A DNA stretch of 64,000 nt, from positions 1-64,000 of the forward strand of contig JAAXCX010000004.1 in NCBI GenBank assembly GCA_013036105.1. Direction: 5' to 3'. The translations under genes were made by a program, and so were the position numbers. The stretch comes from Vulcanimicrobiota bacterium. Its GTDB lineage: Bacteria > Vulcanimicrobiota > Vulcanimicrobiia > Vulcanimicrobiales > Vulcanimicrobiaceae. Shown one piece after another: positions 24,573 to 34,136 of the stretch; position 1 is the stretch's first letter; every line of letters starts with the position of its first letter. Under the pieces are notes generated by a model that saw only the letters and a list, made by a program, of their open reading frames with translations, had not been told where the DNA came from and did not search any database.

Positions 24573-26698
24573 TGCACGCGCTCGCGGCTTTTGCCGAACC
24601 GGCCGCGCGGATCGCGGTTGCGACACTGTTCAATAGTTTATGGGAAGGCGCGATCCTCGCGCTGGCGGTTTGGGCTCTCTTAAATTATCTGCCGAACATC
24701 AACGCGACCACGCGCTATGCGGCGTGGTGCGTTGCATTGGTTGCGGCCCTGGTCGTTCCGGTCGTCACGGCCATCCCGCAGGTCAGCGTGCAGAGTGCGC
24801 CGGTATTTCACCACGCGGCCGCGGCGGCGCCCGTGGGGGCGCGCAACGCGAAAGTGGCCGCGCCTTCCAAACTGCCGCTGCAGGCCGCGAGTCAAACCGG
24901 TCCCGCCTACAAGGCCGCGCTTGCGCCCAGTTTCCCGAGCCGCTTGCGCTTTGCGCTGCCGCAAGCTGCGGCGCTGGCGATCTTCGCGGTATGGATCGCG
25001 GCCTCGCTCTTCCTTTTAATGCGGCTGGCTTTCAATCTCTTCAAACTCGAGGCGCTCAAGCGCGACGCGCTGCCGCTCTCGCTCGACTACCGGGAGCAGC
25101 TGGCGCGCTGGACACGCGCCGAGAAGGGCACGCGCGACGTCCGCTTATGCGTCTCTGAACAGATCGAGGTTCCCGTCGCGGTCGGCCTGTTCGACTCGAT
25201 GGTGCTGATCCCAAAACATCTGCTCGAAACGCTCTCCGAAAAAGAGATCGATCAAATCACGCTGCACGAACTCGCGCATTTGCGCCGCGCAGATGATTGG
25301 ACCAACGGCCTGCAGCGCATCATCCAAGCGATCTTTTTCTTCAATCCGGCGGTGCTGTTTATGGCGCAGCAGCTCGACTTGGAACGCGAAGTGGCCTGCG
25401 ACGACTGGGTTCTCCATCAGACGGGCGACGTTCGTCCGTACGCAACCTGTCTGACGCGGATGGCGGAAGTGACGGCGTGGCCTCATCGCGCACTCGCCGC
25501 TCCGGGCGTATTTCTCACGCGGCGGGGACTCTCGGTGCGCGTCGAGAGACTGCTTCGCGCAGGGCGCAACGTGCGCACCAGCGTTTCGTTCGGACCGGCC
25601 GGCGCGGTCGCCGCAGCGCTGATCGTCACGTTCTTCCTTGCGCAAAACGTCGCGCCGTCGTTCGCATTCACGCTTTCGCCCGGCGCGCTCGCGGCTCACA
25701 ACGCTCACTTCACCCAAGCCCATCTCTCCGCGCCGCGGACCTCCGCGAGCGCCGGCAAAACGACCATCGTCTATCGCGATAAGTATCTTCCGGCGCAGCA
25801 AGCGTTCCCGCAGGCGATCGTCGCAGCCGTCACGGCCGCTCCGCGCGCCGCCGCGCCGGCTACAAAGAAGCCGGCGAAGACGGCAAAGCCGGCAACACAA
25901 ACGTACAAGCGCACGACGGTTCACAATGGCATGGTCGACGTGAACGTTCCGGCCATCAACATCCACCAGCCCGAAGTGAACGTCCATGTGCCGGCGACTG
26001 ACGTTCACGTTCCCGAGATCAACGTGCACGTTCCGGCGATTCACGTCAACGTTCCGGCCTACAACTACCACTACAACTATGACGACAAACTGAAAAAGGT
26101 CTCGGATCTCAACGGGTCTTGCACCGGTTGCGATTTCAGCAAAGTAAATTGGGCCGGTCGAAACCTTTCGCGTGTCTCACTCATCGGATCGGATTTCTCA
26201 AACGCCGATCTGCACGGAGCAAACTTTTCGTACGCCAATCTTAGCGGCGTGGATTTTTCGGGCGCGAATCTGCGCAACGTCAACTTTGCATTCGCCAATC
26301 TGAACGGCTGCGACATGAGGCATGCCGATCTGACCGGTGCGAATTTCGGCGGCGCGCAGATTAATGGATGCGACATTCCGGTCGCGGGACTGGCCCCCGC
26401 GCAGGCGCGCGCGGTTCTCACGAGTTGCAACGGCTGTGATTTCAAGAACGTCAATCTACGCAACCAAGACTTGCGCGGGATCTCCGTGAGCGGCGACGAT
26501 TTCGCGTACGCCGACCTTCGCGGCACGGACCTGCGCAACGCATCGTTCAACGGCGTCGATTTCAAGAACGCCAAACTCGACGGCGCCCGTCTTGACGGCG
26601 CTTCTTTTAACGGCTGCGATTTCTCGGGCGTCGACCTGCGCAACGTGGACTTGAGCCACACGCAAATCACGGGCAGCAAAATTACTCTCATGAGGTAG
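24572..26698 (+). CDS. BlaR1-type M56 membrane protease fused to an extracellular pentapeptide-repeat domain
   Basis: A 708-residue fusion. Residues 1-370 are a BlaR1/MecR1-like M56 protease: membrane helices near 12-38, 48-68, 125-155 and 345-372, with the zinc site H232ELAH and LEREVACDDW in the cytoplasmic loop. After the last helix, where BlaR1 has its penicillin-binding sensor, come a Ala/Lys-rich linker, a run of VHVPAI/VNVPE-type repeats (about 455-505) and a pentapeptide-repeat domain (about 515-705) with A(N/D)LxG-type repeats. The domain has two CxGCDF caps (SCTGCDF and SCNGCDF) separated by APAQARAVL. No SxxK penicillin-binding motif is present. The sensed signal is unknown. The next gene encodes an exported protein with the same module. 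Confidence 0.9.
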   Translation: MHALAAFAEPAARIAVATLFNSLWEGAILALAVWALLNYLPNINATTRYAAWCVALVAALVVPVVTAIPQVSVQSAPVFHHAAAAAPVGARNAKVAAPSKLPLQAASQTGPAYKAALAPSFPSRLRFALPQAAALAIFAVWIAASLFLLMRLAFNLFKLEALKRDALPLSLDYREQLARWTRAEKGTRDVRLCVSEQIEVPVAVGLFDSMVLIPKHLLETLSEKEIDQITLHELAHLRRADDWTNGLQRIIQAIFFFNPAVLFMAQQLDLEREVACDDWVLHQTGDVRPYATCLTRMAEVTAWPHRALAAPGVFLTRRGLSVRVERLLRAGRNVRTSVSFGPAGAVAAALIVTFFLAQNVAPSFAFTLSPGALAAHNAHFTQAHLSAPRTSASAGKTTIVYRDKYLPAQQAFPQAIVAAVTAAPRAAAPATKKPAKTAKPATQTYKRTTVHNGMVDVNVPAINIHQPEVNVHVPATDVHVPEINVHVPAIHVNVPAYNYHYNYDDKLKKVSDLNGSCTGCDFSKVNWAGRNLSRVSLIGSDFSNADLHGANFSYANLSGVDFSGANLRNVNFAFANLNGCDMRHADLTGANFGGAQINGCDIPVAGLAPAQARAVLTSCNGCDFKNVNLRNQDLRGISVSGDDFAYADLRGTDLRNASFNGVDFKNAKLDGARLDGASFNGCDFSGVDLRNVDLSHTQITGSKITLMR

Positions 26699-26773
26699 GT
26701 CCCGTAAGAACGGTCATCTCTTAGCGCTTGCGCGTGCAGGCTTGGTTTTCTGCGGACTTTTTGGAGAGGAACC

Positions 26774-27604
26774 ATGATAAAGCGGCTTACAATCTTCCTC
26801 GGAGCGGCGGCGATCGCGACCACGTTTATGGCCGCCAGTTCGAGTACGGCGCGCGCTCAGCTCGGACTTCCGCGCTCGTGCGTCGGCTGCGACATGCGCG
26901 GTAACGACCTCCACGGACGCGACCTGCGCGAAGTCGCATGGGTAGGCGTGGATCTGAACGGCGTGAACCTGCGCAACGCCAACCTCTCCGGCGCGAAACT
27001 GGCCGGCGTGAATTTTCGCGACGCCGACTTGCGCGGAGCGGATCTCCGTGACGCCAAGCTGGCGGGCTGCGATCTGCGCGGTGCTAAATTGGACGGCGCT
27101 CAGCTCGGGGGGATCAAACTGGCCGGCGCCAATCTCTCAGGCGGTTTCTTAAACGGCTTGCCCGACTTTCAAGCGCGTGCGCTGCTCGCGAATTGCGCGG
27201 GCTGCAATCTGCGCAACGTCGATTTGCACGGCAAGAATCTTCAAGACATCCGTGTCGCGGGCAGCAATTTTTCGGATTCGAATTTGAGCGGCGCGAATCT
27301 GCGCGGTTCCTCATTGATGGCGGACAATTTGTCCGGTGTGAACCTTCAGAACGCGGACCTCGGCGGCGCCGCGCTTTGCGGGCATGAGACGAATTGGAAC
27401 GACGGCAAGTACACGATCGGTACGCGCATCTTTTGCACGAATCTGCGCGGCGCCGACCTGCGCGGAGCGGATCTGCGCGGTTCGCTGCTGTGCGATCCGG
27501 CCGGCGGTTCGGGCTCCGATGCTGAGCGCAACTGCGTGCCGCTGGACGCGGCGACGCTGCGCGACGTGGCGCACGCTAACCTCACCGGCGCGAAAGGACC
27601 CTAA
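26774..27604 (+). CDS. Exported pentapeptide-repeat protein with CxGC caps
   Basis: A 276-residue protein with a signal peptide (ends STARAQ) and GGAGAGG before the ATG. The mature chain is two pentapeptide-repeat blocks of A(D/N)LRG-type repeats, predicted as right-handed square beta-helices. Each block is opened by a Cys-x-Gly-Cys cap (SCVGCDMRGNDL and NCAGCNLRNVDL); between them is LPDFQARALL, matching APAQARAVL in the neighbouring M56 fusion. Cytoplasmic relatives such as Qnr and MfpA mimic DNA and protect gyrase, but this protein is exported, so that role does not carry over. It may interact with the M56 sensor domain. Two further Cys pairs (ALCGHE, RIFCTN, SLLCDP) lie near the end. Confidence 0.9.
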   Translation: MIKRLTIFLGAAAIATTFMAASSSTARAQLGLPRSCVGCDMRGNDLHGRDLREVAWVGVDLNGVNLRNANLSGAKLAGVNFRDADLRGADLRDAKLAGCDLRGAKLDGAQLGGIKLAGANLSGGFLNGLPDFQARALLANCAGCNLRNVDLHGKNLQDIRVAGSNFSDSNLSGANLRGSSLMADNLSGVNLQNADLGGAALCGHETNWNDGKYTIGTRIFCTNLRGADLRGADLRGSLLCDPAGGSGSDAERNCVPLDAATLRDVAHANLTGAKGP

Positions 27605-27606
27605 AC

Positions 27607-29673
27607 ATGAAAACACTGATCGCTGCGGCGATGCTGGCCGCGCTTACGTCGGGGACCGCAACCGCGATCGAACCGGCCGCGGCGCAAGACCTGCTGACGG
27701 TACCCGTGGTCGCGTCGGCGCCGGCTATGGACGGAACGCTGAGCGATCCGCTCTGGCAGAAAGCCGCGACGGCGAACCTTGGGTACGACGTCAATCTGCA
27801 TCAGCCGGCCAAGCAGCCCTCGACGGCGTACGTGTTAACCGACGGCAGATTTCTCTACGTCGCATTCGACGTGAAAACCAGCGCGCCGATCAGCGCTCAG
27901 GAACACACCAACGGCGTCGGCATGGACACCGATGACGAAGTGCAAGTCGATCTCTGGCCGGGCGGCGACCAGGGCTTCATGTATAAGTTCACGTCAACGC
28001 CAATCGGCACACATTACCAGTTTTCAACCGAAAACAACTCGTACGAACCAAACTGGACCTCGGCCGGCAAAATCAGTGCCGGAGGATTTACGGTCACGAT
28101 GAAGATTCCGCTGGCGGGAATGCGCGGCGCCGGCAAGATCTGGCGCGTGCAGTTCATCCGCCTGTCTCCGGCCACGCGCGAAAGTTTGGTCTGGCGCGGG
28201 GCCGCCAGCCAGAGCGATTTCAACGACGTGACGTACTCGGGCAAGTTGACGGGAATTCCGACCGTGGGATCGTCGCGGCCGAAGAGCCGCATTGCCGTCT
28301 ACGGTTTGGGAACGCTGGCCTCGCGTTCGATCGGCGGCAGCACGTCGCGCGCCGGCGCCGACTTGTCGATACCGCTGGACTCGAGCACGACGTTTGTGGC
28401 AACACTGCATCCCGACTATTCGAATGTCGAAAAAGATCAGCAGAGCATTTCGCCGACCGCATTCAGGCGGTTCTTCAATGAAGTGCGGCCATTCTTCACG
28501 CAGGGAGCGAACTTCTATAATCCGTTCTCGTGCACGGGATGCCCGGGGATACAAGAGTTGTACACACCGGCCATTCCGACGCCGCGCGACGGGTACGCGA
28601 TCGAAGGCAAAGAAGGCCGCTTCAACTTCGCCGGCTTCGACGCCGTTGGAATCGGCCGTAACGACAACGCGCAATCGTTCTACTATAAGACGCCGAACCG
28701 GCGCCTGCAGATTGCGACGCAGCGCGTCGCGGTGAGTATGCCGGGTTTCAACGACGTCACCGTTACCGACGGCGTCACATACAACAATCATTCCGACCTC
28801 TTTGCCTATTACAACTGGGGCTACGACCGCGGAACCTCGGTCCTCGACAACAACGACAACAAACGTTCGGATTTCGGGATCGGGTATGAACCGCCGAACT
28901 TTTTCGCGGGTTTGAGCATTCGCAAGATCGGAACGTACTACAATCCATTTGACGGTATCATCGCTCACCCCGGCATCGCCGGATACGACGTCAACGTTGA
29001 TAAGCAATGGAACTATACCGCAAAGAGCGCGTTCAAGTGGATTAACGTGAGTGCTTCGCTCGACCGGTATCACGGAACCGGCGGCGCCCTTAACCAGACC
29101 GATAACAACGCCGGTTTCGACTTGCTTACGCGAAACTTCATCGAACTGTGGGCCAACACGGGCTCATCGTACCTGCGGCTCGGAAACGGCGTATTCACGC
29201 CTATTACGATTAACTCGCGCGGTTTGGGCTGGCGCAGCACGACGGCGTATCCCACCTTCATTGAGTACGACTCGGGCAGATTCGGGCCGGGGAGCATCAT
29301 ATCGTGGGGACGCAGCAGCGTCATTCGCGTCGGCAACCGCGCCTCGATCACGCTTCAGGCCAACGACACGCAGCAGCACCTCGATAACGGGCCGACGTAC
29401 GCGCAGTGGCTGGAGCGCTTGAGCTACTCATACCAGAGTGGGTTGAACGAGTCGTTCGCGGTCGGCGTCCGGCGCATCATCGGCATCTCGCCGGTGCTCG
29501 GCGCGGGCGACGTTCCATCGTTTTCCAGCGGGTGGAATCTTTCGTTCGCCTATCACAAACTGTTGCAGCACAACGAAATTTATCTGGTGTACGGCGACGC
29601 GAGCGCGTTCTCGACCTCGCCGCAGCTGATCTTCAAAGTCGTGCACTATTTCGGCGCCGATAAGGGAACGTAA
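27607..29673 (+). CDS. DUF5916-type outer-membrane protein with CBM9-like N-terminal domain
   Basis: A 688-residue exported protein (signal peptide ends TATA). Residues about 35-215 resemble the carbohydrate-binding family 9-like fold: MDGTLSDPLWQKA, YVAFDVKTS, DTDDEVQVDLWP and a closing VQFIRLSPATRE. The rest is Gly/Asn/aromatic-rich alternating strands of a beta-barrel, containing RRFFNEVRPFFTQGANFYNP, the DUF5916 hallmark. Function is unestablished; family members occur with TonB-dependent systems. Starts 3 bases after the exported pentapeptide gene, so probably the same operon. It is direct evidence for an outer membrane. Confidence 0.88.
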   Translation: MKTLIAAAMLAALTSGTATAIEPAAAQDLLTVPVVASAPAMDGTLSDPLWQKAATANLGYDVNLHQPAKQPSTAYVLTDGRFLYVAFDVKTSAPISAQEHTNGVGMDTDDEVQVDLWPGGDQGFMYKFTSTPIGTHYQFSTENNSYEPNWTSAGKISAGGFTVTMKIPLAGMRGAGKIWRVQFIRLSPATRESLVWRGAASQSDFNDVTYSGKLTGIPTVGSSRPKSRIAVYGLGTLASRSIGGSTSRAGADLSIPLDSSTTFVATLHPDYSNVEKDQQSISPTAFRRFFNEVRPFFTQGANFYNPFSCTGCPGIQELYTPAIPTPRDGYAIEGKEGRFNFAGFDAVGIGRNDNAQSFYYKTPNRRLQIATQRVAVSMPGFNDVTVTDGVTYNNHSDLFAYYNWGYDRGTSVLDNNDNKRSDFGIGYEPPNFFAGLSIRKIGTYYNPFDGIIAHPGIAGYDVNVDKQWNYTAKSAFKWINVSASLDRYHGTGGALNQTDNNAGFDLLTRNFIELWANTGSSYLRLGNGVFTPITINSRGLGWRSTTAYPTFIEYDSGRFGPGSIISWGRSSVIRVGNRASITLQANDTQQHLDNGPTYAQWLERLSYSYQSGLNESFAVGVRRIIGISPVLGAGDVPSFSSGWNLSFAYHKLLQHNEIYLVYGDASAFSTSPQLIFKVVHYFGADKGT

Positions 29674-29697
29674 GGCGCCCGCGGCGTAAAAAGGAGC

Positions 29698-30483
29698 ATG
29701 TGGATCTCGCTCGCGATGGCGGTCTCGCTCGCCACTCCGGCGCCGGCTGCCACGCCCCTCAAGACAATTAAGCACATTTATGTTTCGCCGCTCTGCACGG
29801 GCTTGCGGCAAAACATCGGGCCGGCGATCGGCAAAGTGCTGCAAAACGATAACACGATCGCGCAGAGCCGTCCGTTGCTTCGCGGGTATGTAAAGGCGAC
29901 CGCGACCAGCGGCATTTCAAAAGATTTGCAGGTCTCGCGTATCGAGCGCCTGATCACGCCGCTCGTGAAAAATACCGCAGCTATCGAAAAGCTGCTCGAC
30001 GATCCGTTTGTCTTTCCGAAGCATGCGATATCGGATGCCGACCGGCAGCTGCTCGACATACGCGCAGACTTGCAGGAAGTCGTGACGCAGCAGAAGCGCG
30101 CGCTTGATGTTATCAGCGGCTTCGTGGACACCGAGCAACTCGGTCAAATGCAAGCCGCCGGAAGCGAAGCGCTCAAACTCACCCAGTCGCATGAGATACC
30201 CGGCGCGCAAGGCGGCCATAGCACCGGGAGCGCGCAATCAGCGGGCGCGGCGCCCACGCCGCCGCCGTCTGAAATCCTGAACGCCGGCGTGCGCAACACG
30301 CCCGGTCAAGCGGCCGATCCGGCATTGCAAGAGACCGGAATGGTCGTCGGACACAATCCGCTCGACGTTTTTGATAATGCCATCGGACAATACCAGCAAA
30401 TGCTGCAGTCGAGCGAAGGCCAAGCCGCGGCTCTCGTCGTGAAAGCGTTACCGCTTTGCGGCGGGCACGTCCCCGGCACCTAG
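29698..30483 (+). CDS. Secreted protein of unknown function
   Basis: A 261-residue protein with a short signal peptide (MWISLAMAVSLATPAPAA) and AAAAAGGAG before the ATG. The first 150 residues look helical, with KTIKHIYVSPLCTGLRQNIG and a QVSRIERLITPLVKN segment; then a low-complexity Gly/Ser/Pro linker and a C-terminal helix DNAIGQYQQMLQSSEG. One Cys lies near each end (SPLCTG and LPLCGG), perhaps a disulfide. I recognise no family. It is the last gene of the BlaI-led unit and overlaps the convergent hydantoinase gene by 36 bases. Confidence 0.7.
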   Translation: MWISLAMAVSLATPAPAATPLKTIKHIYVSPLCTGLRQNIGPAIGKVLQNDNTIAQSRPLLRGYVKATATSGISKDLQVSRIERLITPLVKNTAAIEKLLDDPFVFPKHAISDADRQLLDIRADLQEVVTQQKRALDVISGFVDTEQLGQMQAAGSEALKLTQSHEIPGAQGGHSTGSAQSAGAAPTPPPSEILNAGVRNTPGQAADPALQETGMVVGHNPLDVFDNAIGQYQQMLQSSEGQAAALVVKALPLCGGHVPGT

Positions 30484-32052
30484 ACCCCCGCCGCCCGGCG
30501 TTTGGATTTCCAGCGTCTCTTCCGGCCCGAACTCAAACGTCGTCTTTGCCGCAAGCGTTTGCGCGGTTCCATCCGACCGCTTCAGCGTGTGCCGTCCGCG
30601 CGCGCCGTTTTTTCCGCCGTCGGCTCCCCGCGGCGCGACCGTGTGCCGTTCGGAGAGCAGTGAAATGCGCGCCTTCCCCTCGGTCAGGCGCAGAGCGCGA
30701 ATGAGGCCGTTGCCTCCCGCGAACGTGCCCGCGCCTCCGGTTCCTTCGACGATTTCATAGCACATTACGCGCAACGGGTAGTCGCGTTCGATCGCTTCGA
30801 TGGGTGTGTTCAGCGTGTTGGTCATGTGGCACTGAATGGCGTCCAGCCCATCCATTCCGGGTCGCGCGCCCATTCCGCAGCCGTTGGTTTCGTAGAAAGC
30901 CCACGGCATGCCGTCAGTTCGCGTTCCGCCAATCATCACGTTGGTCATCGTGCCGCCGCTTTGCGCCGGTACGCGACCGGGCGCCGCTTGCGCCAATGCG
31001 CCAAGTACGACGTCCGCGTTGCGCGTGCTCGTTTCGACGTTGCCTCCGCCGACGGCCGCCGGCCGGATCGGATTGAGCAGCGTCCCTTCCGGCACGTCGA
31101 CGCGGACCGGCCGGAAACAGCCTTCGTTCATGGGAATCGACGGATCGGTCACCGCGCGCAAAGCGTAATACACCCCTGAGAGCGTTACGCCGTAAACCGC
31201 GTTCATGGGAAACGGCAACTGCGGCGCGGTGCCTGCATAATCGAAGTGCGCGCTTCCGCCTTTCAACGTTAGCCGCAGCGCGATGCGGATCGTCGGCCGG
31301 CCGTCGCGATCTTCTAAGACGTCTTCGCTTTCGAACGTGCCTTCGCGCATGCGGCGCAGCGCGGCCCGCATGCGCGTTTCACTTTGATCCAGGATAGCGT
31401 CGATCGCCGCGCGTAGCGTGTCGATGCCATACCGCTCGCAGAGTTCTTGAAAGCGCCGTTCGCCCGTGTAATTGCCCGCCGTTTGCGCCCGCAGATCGCC
31501 GCTGCGCGCGTCGGGCGTCCGCGAGTTCGCGCGAAACAGCGCGATCGTCGCGGCAACGTCACGATTGTTGACAACGAGCCGCACCGGCGGAACGACCAGT
31601 CCTTCGGCAAAGAGATCGGGCGCGTCGGCCGACATCGATCCCGGAACCATCCCGCCCACGTCGGTGTGATGAGCTTTGTTGGCGGCGTAACCGGCGAGCT
31701 CACCGTGGAAGAAGATCGGACGGATAACCGTGACGTCGTTCAGGTGTGTGCCCGAAATATACGGATCGTTGACGACCCACATGTCGCCCTTTTGGCACCC
31801 GCCCGCTTCACGGGCGATAACCTCGAGCGTCCGCCGCAGTCCCCACGGAAGCGAACCCAAGTGAACGGGAATATGTTCGGCCTGCGCGATGAGCCGTGCG
31901 TCGCGGTCGAAAAGCGCGCACGAATGATCGAGCCGTTCCTTGATATTCGGAGAGTAGGCGCTATTGCGCACGGCGATGCCCATCTCTTCGCTCGCGTAGA
32001 TCAGCGAGTTCTTGATCACTTCGACGGTAATCGGATCGAGCTTTGCTGTCAT
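30448..32052 (-). CDS. Hydantoinase B / 5-oxoprolinase beta-like subunit
   Basis: A 534-residue protein with the HyuB start DPITVEVIKNSLIYASEEMG and RNSAYSPNIKERLDHSCALF, then IPVHLGSLPWG, NDPYISGTHLNDV and HHTDVGGMVPGS, which carry metal-site residues. The C-terminus has GRHTLKRSDG. With HyuA it opens cyclic amides (hydantoins or 5-oxoproline) using ATP; the exact substrate cannot be read from sequence. Starts with ATGA overlap after hyuA. Confidence 0.93.
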   Translation of the reverse strand: MTAKLDPITVEVIKNSLIYASEEMGIAVRNSAYSPNIKERLDHSCALFDRDARLIAQAEHIPVHLGSLPWGLRRTLEVIAREAGGCQKGDMWVVNDPYISGTHLNDVTVIRPIFFHGELAGYAANKAHHTDVGGMVPGSMSADAPDLFAEGLVVPPVRLVVNNRDVAATIALFRANSRTPDARSGDLRAQTAGNYTGERRFQELCERYGIDTLRAAIDAILDQSETRMRAALRRMREGTFESEDVLEDRDGRPTIRIALRLTLKGGSAHFDYAGTAPQLPFPMNAVYGVTLSGVYYALRAVTDPSIPMNEGCFRPVRVDVPEGTLLNPIRPAAVGGGNVETSTRNADVVLGALAQAAPGRVPAQSGGTMTNVMIGGTRTDGMPWAFYETNGCGMGARPGMDGLDAIQCHMTNTLNTPIEAIERDYPLRVMCYEIVEGTGGAGTFAGGNGLIRALRLTEGKARISLLSERHTVAPRGADGGKNGARGRHTLKRSDGTAQTLAAKTTFEFGPEETLEIQTPGGGGLGAGDVPAAKR

Positions 32053-34100
32053 GCGCGCTCCAGAACGATCGCCGAATCGCCGGCGTGCGCCTTCCAGCCA
32101 GGCGCAACGTACGTGCAGCTGTCGGCTTCCTCGATCAGCGCCGGGCCGGTCAGCATGAATCCTACGGACAAGTTCGCGCGATCGTGCACGGAGGCGGGCG
32201 CATATCTTCCCTCGAGCCAGACGTTCCGCGAGGCCGCGACCGAACCGTTCGTCGCTGAGCGTTGCGCGGCCGGCAGTGGGGCGAGCGCCGCCGTGGCCGT
32301 CAAGCGCGCGCTCACGAGCTCGACCGGCTCGTCTTCGACGCAGTATCCATAGCGGCGGCGGTGTTCGTCGTGAAACGCGCGCGCCGCGTTTCCAGTGCCT
32401 TCAACCTCGAGCTCGAAACTTTGACCTTGATACCGCGCGTCAAACGTGCGGCGCATCGAAAAGGCTCCGTTGGCCGCGCCTTGAGCGCGCAGGGCCGAGC
32501 GCGCTTGCGTCTCGAGATCGTCGAACAAACCTGCGAGCTGTGCTTGGGTGAGATCGGCGGTACGCAGTACGGATCGCACGAGCGAAGTTTGCAGCGGCGC
32601 CGCGAGCAACCCGTGCGCCGAAAAAACGCCGGGGCCGCCCGGGATCACGATCCGCCCGATGCCGAGTTCCTCCGCGAGCGCACACGCGTGCAGCGGACCA
32701 TTTCCGCCAAAAGCGATCAGTGAAAAATCGCGCGGATCGAGTCCGCGCTCGGTGGTGACGATGTGTAGCACTCGAGCCATCTGCGAATCGACGATGCGCA
32801 CGATTCCGGCGGCAGTTTCTTCAGTTGAGAGGCCGATGCGGCGCGCCAGTTCGCCGATCGCGGCGTGCGAACGCCGCGCGTCGATTGGGAACGTGCCGCC
32901 CGCCAGTGCGACCTGATTCAGCCGTCCGAGGACCACGTTGGCGTCGGTAACGGTCGCGCGTTCGCTTTTTCCGTAACACGCCGGACCCGGATCAGCGCCG
33001 GCGGAAAGCGGCCCGACGCGCAGGGCGCCGGCCTCGTCGACGAACGCGATCGTTCCGCCGCCCGCGCTGATCTCGGCCAAATCCACGAACGGAAAGCGAA
33101 CCGGATAACCGCTGCCCTTGACGCCGCGCCCGCTATGCGTCGAACCGGCGGCTTCAAATTCGGACGCAATCTGCACGGCGCCGCCGGCGATCGTCCCAGC
33201 CTTGGCGCTGGTTCCGCCCATGTCGAACGAAATCGCGCGATCGATGCCCGCCCCCAGCGCGAGATCCGCGGCGGCAATGGCTCCGCTTGCGGGCCCGCTC
33301 TCGATGATGGCCGCCGGTATAGCGGCGATGCGTTGCGCGTCGGCGAGACCGCCATTGCTTTGCATGACGTAGAGCGGCGCGTCGATGCGCAGATCTTTGA
33401 GCGCTGCGGCGAGGCGTTCGATGTAGCCCCGGACGATCGGCGTCAGCGCGGCGTTAACGACCGCCGTGGAAAAGCGTTCGTACTCGCGGTACTCGGGATC
33501 GATCTCGCACGAAAGCGTGACCGGAATCTCGGGGAACGCGCGCGCCAGCGCCGCTCCGATTTTGCGTTCGTGATCGCCGTTGACGTACGAGTGCAAGAAA
33601 CCGACTGCGATCGATGCCGGTTTGCGAGCGCGCACCTCAGCGACTGCGCGGTCGATCTCTTCTTTTTCGAGGGCAACGAGCACGTTGCCGCGATAATCCA
33701 TGCGCTCGCGCACGCCGATCCGGTCTTCGCGCGCGACCAGCGGCTTCGGACGCGTGACGAAGAGATTGTAGACCTCACTGCGGTTTTGCCGGCCGATTTC
33801 AATAACGTCGCGGAATCCAGCGGTCGTGAGAAAGACGACGCGGGGCAACTCAAGATGGATCTGTCCGAGGAGCGCATTGGTCGCGATCGTCGTCGAGTGC
33901 GCGATATGTTCGAAGCGCGGGGGCACCGGGAACATCGCGATAAGCGATTGGAGTGCCGAGATAACGCCTAGCTCCGGCGCTTGCGGCGTCGAGGTAACTT
34001 TTAGCGCGATTCGTTCGCCAGAAACAATATTGACCGCGGCGACATCCGTAAAGGTGCCGCCGACGTCGATACCTACCCGCAGAGAAGCGCGTTGCTCCAC
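32049..34100 (-). CDS. Hydantoinase A / 5-oxoprolinase alpha-like subunit
   Basis: A 683-residue ATPase-fold subunit. It starts RVGIDVGGTFTDVAAVN (phosphate-binding loop), has HSTTIATNALLGQ and IGVGFLHS-type strands, FDMGGTSAKAGTI as the second phosphate motif and ISAGGGTIAFVD, then LIAFGGNGPLHACALAEELG. Length and order match N-methylhydantoinase/acetone carboxylase-type alpha subunits. It forms a complex with the overlapping hyuB product in the cytoplasm. No transporter gene lies beside the pair. Confidence 0.93.
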   Translation of the reverse strand: MEQRASLRVGIDVGGTFTDVAAVNIVSGERIALKVTSTPQAPELGVISALQSLIAMFPVPPRFEHIAHSTTIATNALLGQIHLELPRVVFLTTAGFRDVIEIGRQNRSEVYNLFVTRPKPLVAREDRIGVRERMDYRGNVLVALEKEEIDRAVAEVRARKPASIAVGFLHSYVNGDHERKIGAALARAFPEIPVTLSCEIDPEYREYERFSTAVVNAALTPIVRGYIERLAAALKDLRIDAPLYVMQSNGGLADAQRIAAIPAAIIESGPASGAIAAADLALGAGIDRAISFDMGGTSAKAGTIAGGAVQIASEFEAAGSTHSGRGVKGSGYPVRFPFVDLAEISAGGGTIAFVDEAGALRVGPLSAGADPGPACYGKSERATVTDANVVLGRLNQVALAGGTFPIDARRSHAAIGELARRIGLSTEETAAGIVRIVDSQMARVLHIVTTERGLDPRDFSLIAFGGNGPLHACALAEELGIGRIVIPGGPGVFSAHGLLAAPLQTSLVRSVLRTADLTQAQLAGLFDDLETQARSALRAQGAANGAFSMRRTFDARYQGQSFELEVEGTGNAARAFHDEHRRRYGYCVEDEPVELVSARLTATAALAPLPAAQRSATNGSVAASRNVWLEGRYAPASVHDRANLSVGFMLTGPALIEEADSCTYVAPGWKAHAGDSAIVLERA

Positions 34101-34136
34101 GGTGGTAGCTTGCCCGTTTGAAGCGCGGTTACCTAG

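Noticed and set aside
25936-26080. Repeats coding for VHVPA-type units as a CRISPR or tandem DNA repeat
   Set aside because: The units are short, imperfect at DNA level and in frame within the M56 fusion; there are no spacers. No CRISPR array was seen in the window.
24572-26698. Beta-lactam sensor (BlaR1) with penicillin-binding domain
   Set aside because: No SxxK/SxN/KTG-type motifs after the last membrane helix; that region is pentapeptide repeats.
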